Origin: Brucella tritici
GTDB taxonomy: Bacteria > Pseudomonadota > Alphaproteobacteria > Rhizobiales > Rhizobiaceae
Direction: 5' to 3'
Assembly: GCF_902825325.1 (NCBI RefSeq)
Contig: NZ_CADEAR010000004.1
Span: forward strand, 62,001-126,000
Length of the DNA stretch: 64,000 bases
Below, one piece after another: positions 35,595-44,294 of the stretch (position 1 is its first letter; each line of letters opens with the position of its first letter). The position numbers and the translations under genes were made by a program. The notes below the pieces were generated by a model. The model ran no database searches and had not been told where the DNA came from. It saw only the letters and a program-made list of their open reading frames with translations.

Positions 35595-36557
35595 ATGACC
35601 TCTAACATTTTCTCCGGTTGCATTCCGGCCCTCATGACCCCCTGCAAGCCCGACCGCACGCCGGATTTCGATGCGCTGGTCCGCAAAGGCAAGGAACTGA
35701 TCGCGAAGGGCATGTCTGCGGTTGTCTATTGCGGTTCCATGGGTGACTGGCCGCTTCTCTCGGACGAGGAACGCATGGCTGGCGTCGAAGCGCTTGCCAA
35801 GGCAGGCGTGCCCGTCGTCGTCGGCACCGGCGCTGTCAACACGAAGATCGCCGCCGCCCACGCGGCCCATGCGCAGAAAGTTGGCGCGAAGGGCCTGATG
35901 GTCATTCCGCGCGTTCTCTCGCGTGGGTCGTCGATCTCGGCGCAGAAGGCCCATTTCAAGGCGATCCTTGCGGCAGCTCCTGATCTGCCAGCCGTTATCT
36001 ACAACAGCCCGTATTACGGCTTTGCGACCCGCGCCGACCTTTTCTTCGCACTGCGTGCGGAACATCCGAACCTCATTGGCTTCAAGGAATTCGGCGGTGC
36101 GGAAGCCATGCGTTACGCAGCCGAAAACATCACGAGCGCCGATGACAATGTAACCCTGATGGTCGGTGTCGATACCGGCGTTTTCCACGGTTTCGTCAAT
36201 TGCGGTGCAACCGGTGCCATCACCGGCATCGGCAATGTGCTGCCGAAGGAAGTCCAGCATCTCGTGGCATTGTCGAAGGCGGCCGCCACAGGCGATGTCG
36301 CGGCGCGCAAGCTGGCGCTGGAACTGGAAGCCGCACTGGACGTACTGTCATCCTTCGATGAAGGCCCGGACCTCGTTCTCTTCTACAAGCATATGATGGT
36401 TCTGACCGGCAATCCGGAATATGAACTGCATTTCAACGAGACGGACAAGCTGTCCGATAGCCAGCGCGGCTATTGCGAAACCCAGTTGAAGCTCTTCCAG
36501 ACCTGGTATGCCGACTGGAACAAGCAGGGCGGCGCAGCGGCGAAATACGCCGCCTGA
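35595..36557 (+). CDS. DapA-family lyase/deaminase, probable 1-pyrroline-4-hydroxy-2-carboxylate deaminase type
   Basis: This is a 320-residue class I aldolase-fold enzyme of the dihydrodipicolinate synthase family. The Schiff-base lysine is in IGFKEFGG near residue 164 and the catalytic tyrosine is in YNSPYYGF near residue 138. The pattern SGCIPALMTPCKPDRTPDFDALVRKG, CGSMGDWPLL and VIPRVLSRG resembles the enzymes of trans-4-hydroxyproline catabolism that deaminate pyrroline-hydroxycarboxylate to 2-ketoglutarate semialdehyde. The neighbours (Ldh2-family reductase, D-amino-acid-oxidase-type flavoprotein, RidA) agree with that. A true lysine-pathway DapA is unlikely here. A strong two-way terminator follows. 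Confidence 0.75.
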   Translation: MTSNIFSGCIPALMTPCKPDRTPDFDALVRKGKELIAKGMSAVVYCGSMGDWPLLSDEERMAGVEALAKAGVPVVVGTGAVNTKIAAAHAAHAQKVGAKGLMVIPRVLSRGSSISAQKAHFKAILAAAPDLPAVIYNSPYYGFATRADLFFALRAEHPNLIGFKEFGGAEAMRYAAENITSADDNVTLMVGVDTGVFHGFVNCGATGAITGIGNVLPKEVQHLVALSKAAATGDVAARKLALELEAALDVLSSFDEGPDLVLFYKHMMVLTGNPEYELHFNETDKLSDSQRGYCETQLKLFQTWYADWNKQGGAAAKYAA

Positions 36558-36588
36558 AATCTAGGTCCTGACCCTTCACAGATAAAAC

Positions 36589-36617
36589 AAAAAGGCGCCG
36601 AATTCCGGCGCCTTTTT
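36589..36617. terminator. Bidirectional terminator
   Basis: AAAAAGGCGCCG (36589-36600) pairs with CGGCGCCTTTTT (36606-36617) around a five-base loop. It lies between two convergent genes, with T-runs on both strands, so it should end transcription from both sides. Confidence 0.92.
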
Positions 36618-36625
36618 GTTTGGGA

Positions 36626-37657
36626 TCATGACACTGCGTCGAGACCCTTTTCCTTCAGTTTTTCCAACAACGCGATCTCGGCTGCGGTGAGCGCAATGCC
36701 CTTGGCCAGTGAATCGCGACGGGCGGCAAAGCGGCGCTGTGACGGCAGGCGTGCGCCCTGTCCGGCAATCGCTTCGATCAGGATTTCGCCACGCTCCTGC
36801 GGGTTGCCGCGGCCACCTGCCATGCGGGCAGGGTCGAAGGCGATGATGAGTTCGCCGTGGCGCGGCGCAAGCGTCGTCGTGCCAAGGAAGTCCAGCGCCT
36901 CGGGGCTGGTGAAATCACCGATCATCACACCGGCCAAAAGCTCGATCATCGTGGAGATGGCCGATCCCTTGTGCCCGCCAAACGGCAGCATTGCTCCTGC
37001 AAGGGCGGCTTCAGGATCGGTCGTCGGATTACCGTCCGCATCGACGGCCCATCCTTCGGGTAGCTGCTTTCCGGCACGACGGTAAAGTTCCAGTTCGCCA
37101 CGCGCGGCAACGCTGGTGGCAAAGTCGAACACATAAGGGTAATCGCCGGAGCGAGGCCAGCCGAAGGCGAATGGGTTGGTGCCGAGAAGCGGCTTCGTTC
37201 CGCCTGCTGGCGCCACGGTGGCATAGCTCGGGCACATGGCCATTGCCGCAAGGCCCTGTTCGGCAAGTGCTTCGACTTCAGGCCACAAGGCTGCGAAATG
37301 GGTGCAGTCGTTGATCGCCAGCGCTGCGATACCGAGCTTGCGTGCCTTCTCGACGAGGGCAGGCGTGCCGCGCTCGAATGCTAGATTGGCAAAGCCGCCC
37401 TTGGCATCAACGCGGACGACGGCGCTGTCGTCGGTCGTGACGACCGGGACGGCATCGGCGACAACCTTGCCGCTCTTCAGCGTGCGCAGGCAGCCTTCGA
37501 TACGGTAGACACCATGCGATTTGCAGCCGTCGCGTTCACCCGCCACAATCGTCTTGGCAATGGCTGCGGCATGATCGGCGCTGAAACCCGTTCTGTGCAG
37601 GATTTCTCGCACAAGCTTGGCGAGTTCTTCTGTCGAAATCGAAATGGTGTCGCTCAT
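36626..37657 (-). CDS. Ldh2-family NAD(P)H reductase (pyrroline/piperideine-2-carboxylate reductase type)
   Basis: This 343-residue oxidoreductase of the malate/L-lactate (Ldh2) family has the characteristic non-Rossmann fold. Visible blocks are GERDGCKSHGVYRIEGCL near residue 45 with the catalytic histidine, INDCTHFAALWPEVE, PLLGTNPFAFGWPR and FGGHKGSAISTMIELLAG. The DGCKSHG variant resembles delta1-pyrroline-2-carboxylate or delta1-piperideine-2-carboxylate reductases, which are part of hydroxyproline and D-amino acid pathways. The ATG at 37657 has AGGA eight bases upstream and is preferred to a TTG six codons before it. It converges with the DapA-family gene. Confidence 0.78.
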   Translation of the reverse strand: MSDTISISTEELAKLVREILHRTGFSADHAAAIAKTIVAGERDGCKSHGVYRIEGCLRTLKSGKVVADAVPVVTTDDSAVVRVDAKGGFANLAFERGTPALVEKARKLGIAALAINDCTHFAALWPEVEALAEQGLAAMAMCPSYATVAPAGGTKPLLGTNPFAFGWPRSGDYPYVFDFATSVAARGELELYRRAGKQLPEGWAVDADGNPTTDPEAALAGAMLPFGGHKGSAISTMIELLAGVMIGDFTSPEALDFLGTTTLAPRHGELIIAFDPARMAGGRGNPQERGEILIEAIAGQGARLPSQRRFAARRDSLAKGIALTAAEIALLEKLKEKGLDAVS

Positions 37658-37832
37658 TCTGTCATTCCTATCCAATTCTTGGGCGCAATTCTTTGGACGC
37701 AGTTCTTAGGGGTGGGCCGAGTGTAGGCGAATATCGTTCGTTAAATGCATACAAGATGCATGCAGGGTTGTCATGCCGCACAGGCGGGGCGGAGACTGCG
37801 GCAAAAGGGCTGGCGTGGAAGGGGCGGTCTCC

Positions 37833-38729
37833 TTACCGCCGTGCATCAAATGGTGCGACAGCCTGGCGAAGAAAATCAATCAGTTTGTTGGCCGCGAGCG
37901 AGCGTGGATGATTTTTGGATGTAAGCAGCCAGAGATCGATGGTCGTTTCTGGCACGATGCGTCGCCTGATCAGCATATCGGGACCAAAATCGAGGCCAAC
38001 AAAGGAAGGGACGATGGAAACACCCACGCCATTGGCCACGAAGCAACAGGCCGTCTCGGAAAGTGGAACTTCTATGCGGTTTCTCTTCTGCACGCCCTTG
38101 ATCTGGAAGGCGCGGTCGATGGTCATCAACGAACAATCGTCTCGGGCCAGCGACACAAAGGGGTCGCTGCCGAGGTCTTCCAGATCGATGACGGCCTTGT
38201 CGGCAAGCGGATGACCGGCTGGCAGCACGCAGACCATTTCAAACCGCATGAGGCGTTCAGTCTCGACATTCGGGTGTTCAAATGGCAGCACGCTGAGGCC
38301 GATATCAACCTGTTGTGCGGCAACGAGATCGATGATGCGTGGGGAGGGCAGGCTGCGCATGGTGAAATGGATATCCGGCTGGTCGGCGAGGAGCGGCGCG
38401 AGCGATTGCGCCAGAAACCGCGTGGTGAGCGCCGGCGGCGCGACGAGCGTTATCTCGCCCCACTCCTGATTTCGCACAGCATCGGCCAGCCGCGCCACCC
38501 GCGCCGTACCGGAAAACATCTTGGCGACCTCGACAGCGAGCATGCGTGCTTCGAGCGTTGGTGTCAGGCGCCCGCCGGAGCGAATGAAAAGCTGGAAACC
38601 GCAGGTATCGGAAAAACTGCGCAGGAGCTTGCTGACAGCTGGTTGCGAAATCCGCATCCGTTCGGCAGCAAGCGTAACCGACCCGGTTTCTATCGTGTTG
38701 TGAAATGCTTCGAGTTGGCGGATGTTCAT
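37833..38729 (-). CDS. LysR-family transcriptional regulator
   Basis: This is a 298-residue regulator with the standard N-terminal helix-turn-helix (MNIRQLEAFHNTIETGSVTLAAERMRISQPAVSKLL) and a periplasmic-binding-protein-like effector domain. I take the ATG at 38729 because it gives the normal LysR N-terminus; the frame extends nine codons further. It diverges from the binding protein at 38882, and the AT-rich gap between them is the expected LysR control region. The inducer is probably an amino acid or imino acid of the local pathway. Confidence 0.88.
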   Translation of the reverse strand: MNIRQLEAFHNTIETGSVTLAAERMRISQPAVSKLLRSFSDTCGFQLFIRSGGRLTPTLEARMLAVEVAKMFSGTARVARLADAVRNQEWGEITLVAPPALTTRFLAQSLAPLLADQPDIHFTMRSLPSPRIIDLVAAQQVDIGLSVLPFEHPNVETERLMRFEMVCVLPAGHPLADKAVIDLEDLGSDPFVSLARDDCSLMTIDRAFQIKGVQKRNRIEVPLSETACCFVANGVGVSIVPSFVGLDFGPDMLIRRRIVPETTIDLWLLTSKNHPRSLAANKLIDFLRQAVAPFDARR

Positions 38730-38766
38730 GCAGGCGCTTTCGTCTGGAATCGACAATATGAGGTTT

Positions 38767-38807
38767 GGTTATAATGATAGGATAATTTGATATTTGACAA
38801 TTATACC
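38767..38807. promoter_or_regulatory. AT-rich control region of LysR/binding-protein pair
   Basis: An imperfect inverted repeat, GGTTATAAT (38767-38775) and ATTATACC (38800-38807), lies between the divergent LysR gene and the binding protein. The location fits a LysR regulatory site. It is not a perfect T-N11-A match, so confidence is low. Confidence 0.35.
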
Positions 38808-38881
38808 CTGTCTCGCTTTTCTCCCTGCAAGAAAGCACGACGGGCCGCCAGGCGGTTCGTTTCATAAAAAGGGGAATGCGC

Positions 38882-40510
38882 ATGAGACTGGCCCGTCCAT
38901 CGGCCTTTGCTTCCACATTGGGGTCGGCGATGCTGGCCCTGTCGCTGTCAGCTCCCGCTCATGCGGGAATATTGTCGGTTTGCGTCGAGGGATCGCCGGA
39001 AATCTTCAATCCGCAGCTAAGCAGCAACGGCACCACATCGAACGTTCTTGGCAATATTTACGACAATCTCGTCTCGGTGAAGGCGAACAGTTCCGATCTG
39101 GAACCCTCGCTTGCCGAAAGCTGGACGATTTCGGATGACGGTCGTACCTACACGTTCAAGCTGCGCAAGGGTGTCAAATGGCAGTCCAATGCGCAGTTCA
39201 CGCCAAGTCGGGATTTCAACGCGGATGATGTGGTTTTCACTTTCGACCGGATGATGAGTCCGGAGAACCCCTACGCCAAAATCAATGGCGGCAACTACGT
39301 CACATTCAACACCAAGCTTGCCAACACTCTGCAATCGGTAAGGAAGATCGACGACTACACTGTCGCCTTCACCTTGAAGGAGCCTTTGGCACCTTTTGTC
39401 GGCGTTGTGGCGCACCAGTCGCTCGCTATCACCTCGGCGGAATATGCCGATGTTCTCCTGAAGGCTGGAACGCCGCAGACTTTCGATATGGACCCCATCG
39501 GGACAGGCCCTTTCGCCTTGCAGGCCTATCAGCAGGATGCCATCGTGCGGCTTGCGCCGTTCAAGGAAACCTGGGGGGCGGCTATCGGTGACAAAAGCCG
39601 CACACCGATGGTCGACGCACTCATTATGGCGATCAGCACGGATGCGTCGGTGCGCCTGCAACGTGCACTTGCAGGCGAGTGCCAGATTGCGCTTTACCCC
39701 AATCTTGCGGATCGCGCGACGATCGAGAAGAGCGAAACGCTTGAACTCGAGCAGACACCGGTGGCCTCGACCGGCTTTATCGATTTCAACTTCCGTGACG
39801 AGAAGTTTCAGGACAAGCGCGTGCGAACTGCTCTTGCTGAAGCAATCAATGTCCCCGCGCTGGTTGAAGCGGTTTATAGCGGCATGGGTGTATCCACGGG
39901 AGCGCTGATCCCGCCGGTCCTCTGGGGACATGCCAAGGATCTGCCACCACACGAATATAATCCTGAAAAGGCCAAGGCGCTTCTGGCGGAAGCCGGTTAT
40001 CCAGACGGTTTTTCAACGCAGGTCTGGGCCGTTCCGGTCTATCGGCCCTATATGCCGAATGGTCGCCGTGCTGCGGAAATGATCCAAGCCGACTGGGCCA
40101 AGATCGGTGTGAAGGCGGAAATCGTCTCTTTTGAATGGGGTGAATATATCCAGCGCGCGCGGGCTGGCGAAGCGCCGGTCGCGATGTTTGGCGGTATTTA
40201 TGATTTCCCCGACCCGAGCCAGATTCCCAACAATTATTTCATCTGCGATTCCGAGGGCAAGCCAAGTCCGTCCAATGTGGGCGCGTGGTGCGACAAGGAA
40301 TTTATCAGCCTGATGAATGAGGCCGGCCGCGTTACAGACAAGGAGAAGCGCATCGAGCTCTATGAGAAGGCGCAAAGACGTTTCTACGAGGAAGCGCCTG
40401 CGGTCATTCTCGGCGGTGCCGACACGCTGACGACGGTTGCCAAAAATGTGAAGGGTTTCGAGCCCGCAATTTTCGGGACGAGCCGGTTCTCCGGTGTCAC
40501 CGTGGAATAG
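38882..40510 (+). CDS. Family 5 (peptide/opine-type) ABC transporter substrate-binding protein
   Basis: This is a periplasmic receptor of about 542 residues in the DppA/OppA cluster. It has a signal peptide (MRLARPSAF, hydrophobic run, APAHAG). Typical family segments are CVEGSPEIFNPQLSSN, LAESWTISDDGRTYTFKLRKGVKW, DVVFTFDRM, DPIGTGPFAL and IPPVLWGHAKDLPPHEYNPEKAKALLAEAGYPDG. The ATG at 38882 has GGGGA six to seven bases upstream; an ATG two codons earlier is nearly on top of it. No permease or ATPase gene is adjacent, so it must use a transporter encoded elsewhere or act as a shared receptor. The next genes are an oxidase and RidA. Confidence 0.88.
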   Translation: MRLARPSAFASTLGSAMLALSLSAPAHAGILSVCVEGSPEIFNPQLSSNGTTSNVLGNIYDNLVSVKANSSDLEPSLAESWTISDDGRTYTFKLRKGVKWQSNAQFTPSRDFNADDVVFTFDRMMSPENPYAKINGGNYVTFNTKLANTLQSVRKIDDYTVAFTLKEPLAPFVGVVAHQSLAITSAEYADVLLKAGTPQTFDMDPIGTGPFALQAYQQDAIVRLAPFKETWGAAIGDKSRTPMVDALIMAISTDASVRLQRALAGECQIALYPNLADRATIEKSETLELEQTPVASTGFIDFNFRDEKFQDKRVRTALAEAINVPALVEAVYSGMGVSTGALIPPVLWGHAKDLPPHEYNPEKAKALLAEAGYPDGFSTQVWAVPVYRPYMPNGRRAAEMIQADWAKIGVKAEIVSFEWGEYIQRARAGEAPVAMFGGIYDFPDPSQIPNNYFICDSEGKPSPSNVGAWCDKEFISLMNEAGRVTDKEKRIELYEKAQRRFYEEAPAVILGGADTLTTVAKNVKGFEPAIFGTSRFSGVTVE

Positions 40511-40595
40511 TTGAATAGTCAGGCAGTTCCCGACACGTTTCGCTGGGGGCCGCCTCAAACTGCGCATTCGCATGAGAGCAGATACGGGAGCAGAT

Positions 40596-41696
40596 ATGAA
40601 AGTCCTGATTATCGGTGCGGGCATACTTGGTGCAAGCACGGCCTACCATCTCGCCCGCAAGGGCATCGACGTCGAAATCGTCGACGCCCAGCATGAAGGC
40701 AAGGCCACGCTCGCCGGTGCCGGTATCGTATGTCCGTGGGCAACCAAACTTGAGGATGGTCCCTTTTACGATATGTATGCCGCAGGCGCGGCCTATTATG
40801 CGGCGCTGGTGGAAGGGCTCAAATCATTCGGCGAAACCGATCTCGGTTATGGCAAGGTCGGCGGTCTGGTCGTCGCCGAAGACAGGCAGGAATTCGAAGC
40901 TGCCGCCGAGCGAGTAGCGCGTCGGGTCGCCAATGTTCCGGAGGCAGGCACGGTCGAGCATCTGAGCGCAGCAGCGGCGCGCGAGAAATTTCCGCCACTG
41001 CGCGACGATATGGAAGCGATCTTCATTCCGGGTGCAGCTCGCGTCGATGCACGGCTGCTTGCAGCAGCCATGTTGCGCGCTGCGGCCTCTCTTGGTGCGA
41101 AAGTGCGACAGGATCGGGTTTCACTCGTTTTGAAGGACGGCAAGCCGGTTTGCTCTGCAGGCGACGGTACTGTGGTTGAGGCAGACGAAATCGTCGTGAT
41201 CGCCGGTGCCTGGGCTTCGCAGATACTTGATCCGCTGGGTCTCGATCATCCGGTTGAACCGCAGAAGGGGCAGATCATTCATCTTCGTCTGCCGGGTGTC
41301 CAGACTTCGAACTGGCCGGTGCTCCTGCCCATGGGCAGCCATTATTTGTTGGCATTCGACGATTCCCGCGTGGTGATCGGCGCTACTCGCGAAGATAATT
41401 CAGGCTTTGATTATCGCGTAACGGCAGGTGGGGAGGCTGAAGTACTGAATGCGGGGCTGGCAGTGGCTCCTGGCCTTGCAAACGCGACCCACATCGAAAC
41501 ACGCATTGGCTTCCGTCCGGCATCCCGGAGCATGAAGCCCATCCTGGGCCGTGTGCCGGGCGTCTCGGGTCTGACCGTCGGAAACGGGCTCGGCGCAGCC
41601 GGGCTCACCATCGGACCTTTCGCAGGCAGACTGCTGGCCGACCTTCTGACCGACGCGCCGCTCGCCGTCGATCTTTCTCGTTACGCGCCTGCGTGA
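40596..41696 (+). CDS. FAD-dependent oxidoreductase, D-amino acid oxidase (DAO) family
   Basis: This is a 366-residue flavoprotein with an N-terminal dinucleotide-binding motif (VLIIGAGILGASTAYHLARKG) and a second FAD contact at the C-terminus (LTVGNGLGAAGLTIGP). The DAO fold oxidises an amine or D-amino acid to an imine. The start at 40596 is set by GGGAGC upstream and the Rossmann motif right after it. With the DapA-like deaminase, the Ldh2 reductase and RidA it fits a D-hydroxyproline or D-amino acid dehydrogenase step. Single-subunit length suggests no separate small subunits. Confidence 0.82.
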   Translation: MKVLIIGAGILGASTAYHLARKGIDVEIVDAQHEGKATLAGAGIVCPWATKLEDGPFYDMYAAGAAYYAALVEGLKSFGETDLGYGKVGGLVVAEDRQEFEAAAERVARRVANVPEAGTVEHLSAAAAREKFPPLRDDMEAIFIPGAARVDARLLAAAMLRAAASLGAKVRQDRVSLVLKDGKPVCSAGDGTVVEADEIVVIAGAWASQILDPLGLDHPVEPQKGQIIHLRLPGVQTSNWPVLLPMGSHYLLAFDDSRVVIGATREDNSGFDYRVTAGGEAEVLNAGLAVAPGLANATHIETRIGFRPASRSMKPILGRVPGVSGLTVGNGLGAAGLTIGPFAGRLLADLLTDAPLAVDLSRYAPA

Positions 41697-41741
41697 CGGG
41701 TCATCTCATTTGAAATTCAATTCTGTAAGAGAGGTATAATT

Positions 41742-42092
41742 ATGGTAACGCGTTACCGGAAGCATCGCATCATGCATGCGGCAGTGGAGCATAACGGTCT
41801 CATTTTCGTCGGTGGACATGCGGCGTCCGATATTTCGCTCGGCATGAAGGAACAGACGCAGCAAGTCTGCGCCAAACTGGACGACGTGCTTGCCGAATGC
41901 GGCTCGGACAAGACACAGCTCGTCTCGGCACGCATCTACATCAGCGACATGTCGAAGAAGGAAGAGATGAACGAAGCCTGGCTCGAATGGCTGGATGGGG
42001 ACGACCTTCCCGCCCGCGCCACGATTGGCATCGCCGATCTGGGCGACCCGAAGCGATTGATCGAAGTCGTGGTCGTTGCGGCCAAGAACTGA
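41742..42092 (+). CDS. RidA/YjgF/YER057c family protein
   Basis: This is a 116-residue member of the RidA family, which hydrolyses reactive enamine/imine intermediates or acts as a related imine deaminase. Features include MHAAVEHNGLIFVGGHAA, LDDVLAECGSDKTQLVSARIYISDM and the C-terminal LPARATIGIADLGDPKRLIEVVVVAA, where the family arginine lies. It directly follows the flavin oxidase whose imine product it may clear. A strong terminator closes the unit. Confidence 0.88.
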   Translation: MVTRYRKHRIMHAAVEHNGLIFVGGHAASDISLGMKEQTQQVCAKLDDVLAECGSDKTQLVSARIYISDMSKKEEMNEAWLEWLDGDDLPARATIGIADLGDPKRLIEVVVVAAKN

Positions 42093-42106
42093 AACCATAG
42101 TCGAAG

Positions 42107-42128
42107 GGAGCGCTGAGGCGCTCCTTTT
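42107..42128 (+). terminator. Rho-independent terminator after ridA-like gene
   Basis: GGAGCGC (42107-42113), loop TGAG, GCGCTCC (42118-42124), then TTTT. It separates the catabolic island from the pseudoazurin unit. Confidence 0.85.
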
Positions 42129-42176
42129 GGCTTCTATTGTAATTTGAGCGTCATTATCAGGAATAACTTCACCTGT

Positions 42177-42190
42177 TTGATCCAGATCAA
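42177..42190. promoter_or_regulatory. FNR/NnrR-type box upstream of pseudoazurin
   Basis: TTGATCCAGATCAA is a third perfect TTGAT-N4-ATCAA box in the window. Its centre lies about 98 bases before the pseudoazurin start codon. It indicates oxygen- or NO-responsive control of pseudoazurin and probably nnrS, parallel to the nar operon. Confidence 0.8.
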
Positions 42191-42281
42191 AGAGGTTGGC
42201 AGACGACAGGTCTACATCCCGTGACGTGGCGTGTCAAAGCCGAGACGGCAGGTGCGCCAATCGATGGAGATCAGGACGAAA

Positions 42282-42722
42282 ATGCGTAACCTCGCGATCA
42301 AATTTGCTGCAGCAGGCATTCTTTCGGTGCTGGCGGCCCCAGCCCTTGCCGAAAATATCGAAGTTCACATGCTCAACAAGGGTGCCGAAGGCGCCATGGT
42401 TTTCGAACCCGCCTATATCAAGGCCAATCCCGGTGACACGATCACTTTCATACCGATCGACAAAGGGCACAATGTCGAGTCCATCAAGGACATGATCCCC
42501 GAAGGTGCCGAAAAATTCAAAAGCAAGATCAATGAGAACTATGTGCTGACGGTTACCCATCCCGGCGCATATATGGTAAAGTGCACACCGCATTATGCCA
42601 TGGGCATGATCGCGCTCATCGCTGTCGGTGACAACCCGGCCAATCTCGACCAGATCGTTTCTGCCAAGAAGCCGAAGATCGTTCAGGAGCGGCTGGATAA
42701 GGTCATCGCCAGCGCCAAATAA
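42282..42722 (+). CDS. Pseudoazurin (periplasmic type I copper protein)
   Basis: This small blue copper protein of about 146 residues carries electrons in the periplasm, typically to nitrite or nitrous oxide reductase. A signal peptide ([23 protein letters not shown]) precedes the mature [22 protein letters not shown]. Copper ligands are visible as histidine in KGHNVES and as the cysteine, histidine and methionine of [11 protein letters not shown]. The ATG at 42282 has AGGA five bases upstream and gives a compact leader, so the longer frame from 42231 is not used. It is followed by nnrS and preceded by an FNR-type box. Confidence 0.92.
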   Translation: MRNLAIKFAAAGILSVLAAPALAENIEVHMLNKGAEGAMVFEPAYIKANPGDTITFIPIDKGHNVESIKDMIPEGAEKFKSKINENYVLTVTHPGAYMVKCTPHYAMGMIALIAVGDNPANLDQIVSAKKPKIVQERLDKVIASAK

Positions 42723-42779
42723 GATTGACCGAAAACTCTCGATGAGCCGAACTTGAACCGGCTACATGACGAGGACATC

Positions 42780-44024
42780 ATGACCAGACAGCCAAGCCTG
42801 CAGGCAGTACCTGCTGCGATGCCATCCGATCAAAAAGGTATGCCGCGTGGACTGAAAATGACTGGTCCCGTCCTCCTCAGCTATGGCTTCCGCCCATTTT
42901 TTCTGGGCGGAGCCATATGGGCCGTTCTGGCCATGCTTTTCTGGATATTGTCGCTGACGCTTGGAATGCCGCTCGGCGGTTCCTATGGCGGGCTGAACTG
43001 GCATGCCCATGAAATGGTGTTTGGCTTCTCCTCCGCCGTTTTGGCAGGGTTCCTGCTGACAGCCATTCCGAACTGGACCGGCGGTCTGCCGGTGTCGGGG
43101 ATGCCGCTTGCGGTTCTCTTCGGGGTGTGGATTGCGGGCAGGCTCGTGTTTCTGGAGCCTGATCTTGTCGATATACGGTTCGCCGTTGCGGTCGAAGGCC
43201 TGTTTCTGCCCTTGCTGCTTTTCATCTGCGCGCGGGAAATCATTGCCGGGCGCCAGTGGAAAAACCTGAAGGTTTTGGTCGGCGTGGCAACGGTGATGGT
43301 TGCCAATCTCGTCTTTCATTATCTGATCCTGACCGATGGCGACGTGGCATTGGCCAACCGCATTGGTGTCAGTGCCTATGTCCTGCTGGTCATGGTGATC
43401 GGTGGGCGCATTGTGCCAAGCTTCACCCGCAACTGGCTCAACAAGATGGGGCGGATACGCTTTCCGGTGCCGTTCAACCGCTATGATGGTTTCAGCATTC
43501 TTGTCGGGGTGGCTGCCTGCATCGGCTGGATCGCCGCTCCTGATCAGACGATAACGGCGGTGCTGGCGTGGATCGCAGCCCTGTTTCACATCGTGCGGCT
43601 TTACCGCTGGCGGGGATGGTCTGTGGCGAGGGAAAAGCTGCTGCTGGTTCTTCATGTCGCCTATGCCTTCATCCCGCTCGGTTTCATCGCCATCGGTCTT
43701 TCCGCCATTGATCGCCTCAACCCCTATTCCGCCTTGCATGTCGTGACTGTCGGCGCAATCGGCTGCATGATGCTGGCGGTCATGACGCGGGCGACGCGAG
43801 GCCATACCGGACGCGAGCTGACGGCCTCGCCCGTCACGCAGATTGCCTATCTGTGCCTGGTCGCCGCCGCGCTGATCCGCCCGCTGGCGGAAGTCATGCC
43901 GAATTTCTTCCATACCATCCTCGCCGCATCGGCTTTGCTCTGGATGGGCGCTTTCGGGCTTTATGTTCTCGAATACGGTCCGATGCTTTTGCGTGAGCGG
44001 CGCCAGCGCATGGCCGGTGCGTAA
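42780..44024 (+). CDS. nnrS: NnrS family haem-copper membrane protein
   Basis: This is a 414-residue membrane protein with about twelve hydrophobic segments, belonging to the NnrS family, which is linked to denitrification and protection from nitric oxide. Typical blocks are LLSYGFRPFFLGGAIWA near the N-terminus, GLNWHAHEMVFGFSSAVLAGFLLTAIPNWTG, GRIVPSFTRNWL and HVVTVGAIGCMMLAVMTRATRGHTGREL. Several of these histidines are proposed metal ligands. The ATG at 42780 follows GAGGA; the in-frame TTG at 42753 is not needed. It probably shares the FNR-controlled transcript of pseudoazurin. A terminator follows. Confidence 0.9.
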   Translation: MTRQPSLQAVPAAMPSDQKGMPRGLKMTGPVLLSYGFRPFFLGGAIWAVLAMLFWILSLTLGMPLGGSYGGLNWHAHEMVFGFSSAVLAGFLLTAIPNWTGGLPVSGMPLAVLFGVWIAGRLVFLEPDLVDIRFAVAVEGLFLPLLLFICAREIIAGRQWKNLKVLVGVATVMVANLVFHYLILTDGDVALANRIGVSAYVLLVMVIGGRIVPSFTRNWLNKMGRIRFPVPFNRYDGFSILVGVAACIGWIAAPDQTITAVLAWIAALFHIVRLYRWRGWSVAREKLLLVLHVAYAFIPLGFIAIGLSAIDRLNPYSALHVVTVGAIGCMMLAVMTRATRGHTGRELTASPVTQIAYLCLVAAALIRPLAEVMPNFFHTILAASALLWMGAFGLYVLEYGPMLLRERRQRMAGA

Positions 44025-44053
44025 TCCGCCTCATCTCGATACTATTATAAGGA

Positions 44054-44085
44054 GCAGTCCGTGGTCATCCACGGATTGCTTTTTT
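44054..44085 (+). terminator. Rho-independent terminator after nnrS
   Basis: GCAGTCCGTGG (44054-44064), loop TCAT, CCACGGATTGC (44069-44079) with one G-U pair, then six T's. It ends the pseudoazurin-nnrS transcript and insulates tkt. Confidence 0.9.
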
Positions 44086-44192
44086 GCGTTTTGGGAGGTG
44101 AGTCGCGGCGCTGAAGCTGCGATTCGCCCTTTCTAAACGGCCAAAAACAAGGGTGTGGAAAGAAAAATCACACTCAATATCACATTTAAATC

Positions 44193-44220
44193 GTTATAAT
44201 GTTATGGCCATATTGTTATG
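44193..44220. promoter_or_regulatory. Candidate ery-type operator upstream of tkt (ATAACAT motif)
   Basis: On the plus strand GTTATAATGTTAT (44193-44205) is followed by ATTGTTATG (44212-44220). Read on the minus strand this is ATAACAT-T-ATAAC plus another ATAAC. The 8-bp-phased repeat matches the one at 50776-50790 upstream of the deoR-tpiA2-rpiB unit, and related motifs lie upstream of eryA and the ery transporter. A shared regulator such as EryD is likely but unproven. Confidence 0.5.
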
Positions 44221-44247
44221 CTTTTGAAACGGTGTTACCGCAATTGG

Positions 44248-44290
44248 TGCCTGAGAGGCTGGCCTTAAAAGGACTGCGAAATCTCAGGCA
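44248..44290 (+). other. Leader hairpin upstream of tkt
   Basis: TGCCTGAGA (44248-44256) and TCTCAGGCA (44282-44290) form a perfect nine-pair stem around a 25-base loop. It lies in the probable 5' leader of tkt. It has no T-run and does not match a riboswitch I know, so it may be an mRNA structure or a regulator site. Confidence 0.45.
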
Positions 44291-44294
44291 GCAC

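Noticed and set aside
36626-37657. Malate or L-lactate dehydrogenase as the real function
   Set aside because: The family name suggests it, but the DGCKSHG variant and the neighbours fit a pyrroline/piperideine-2-carboxylate reductase better.
44248-44290. Glycine riboswitch in the tkt leader
   Set aside because: TCTCAGGCA and AAAAGGAC occur, but in the wrong order and without the second-stem elements of the aptamer; a glycine link to tkt is also unlikely.
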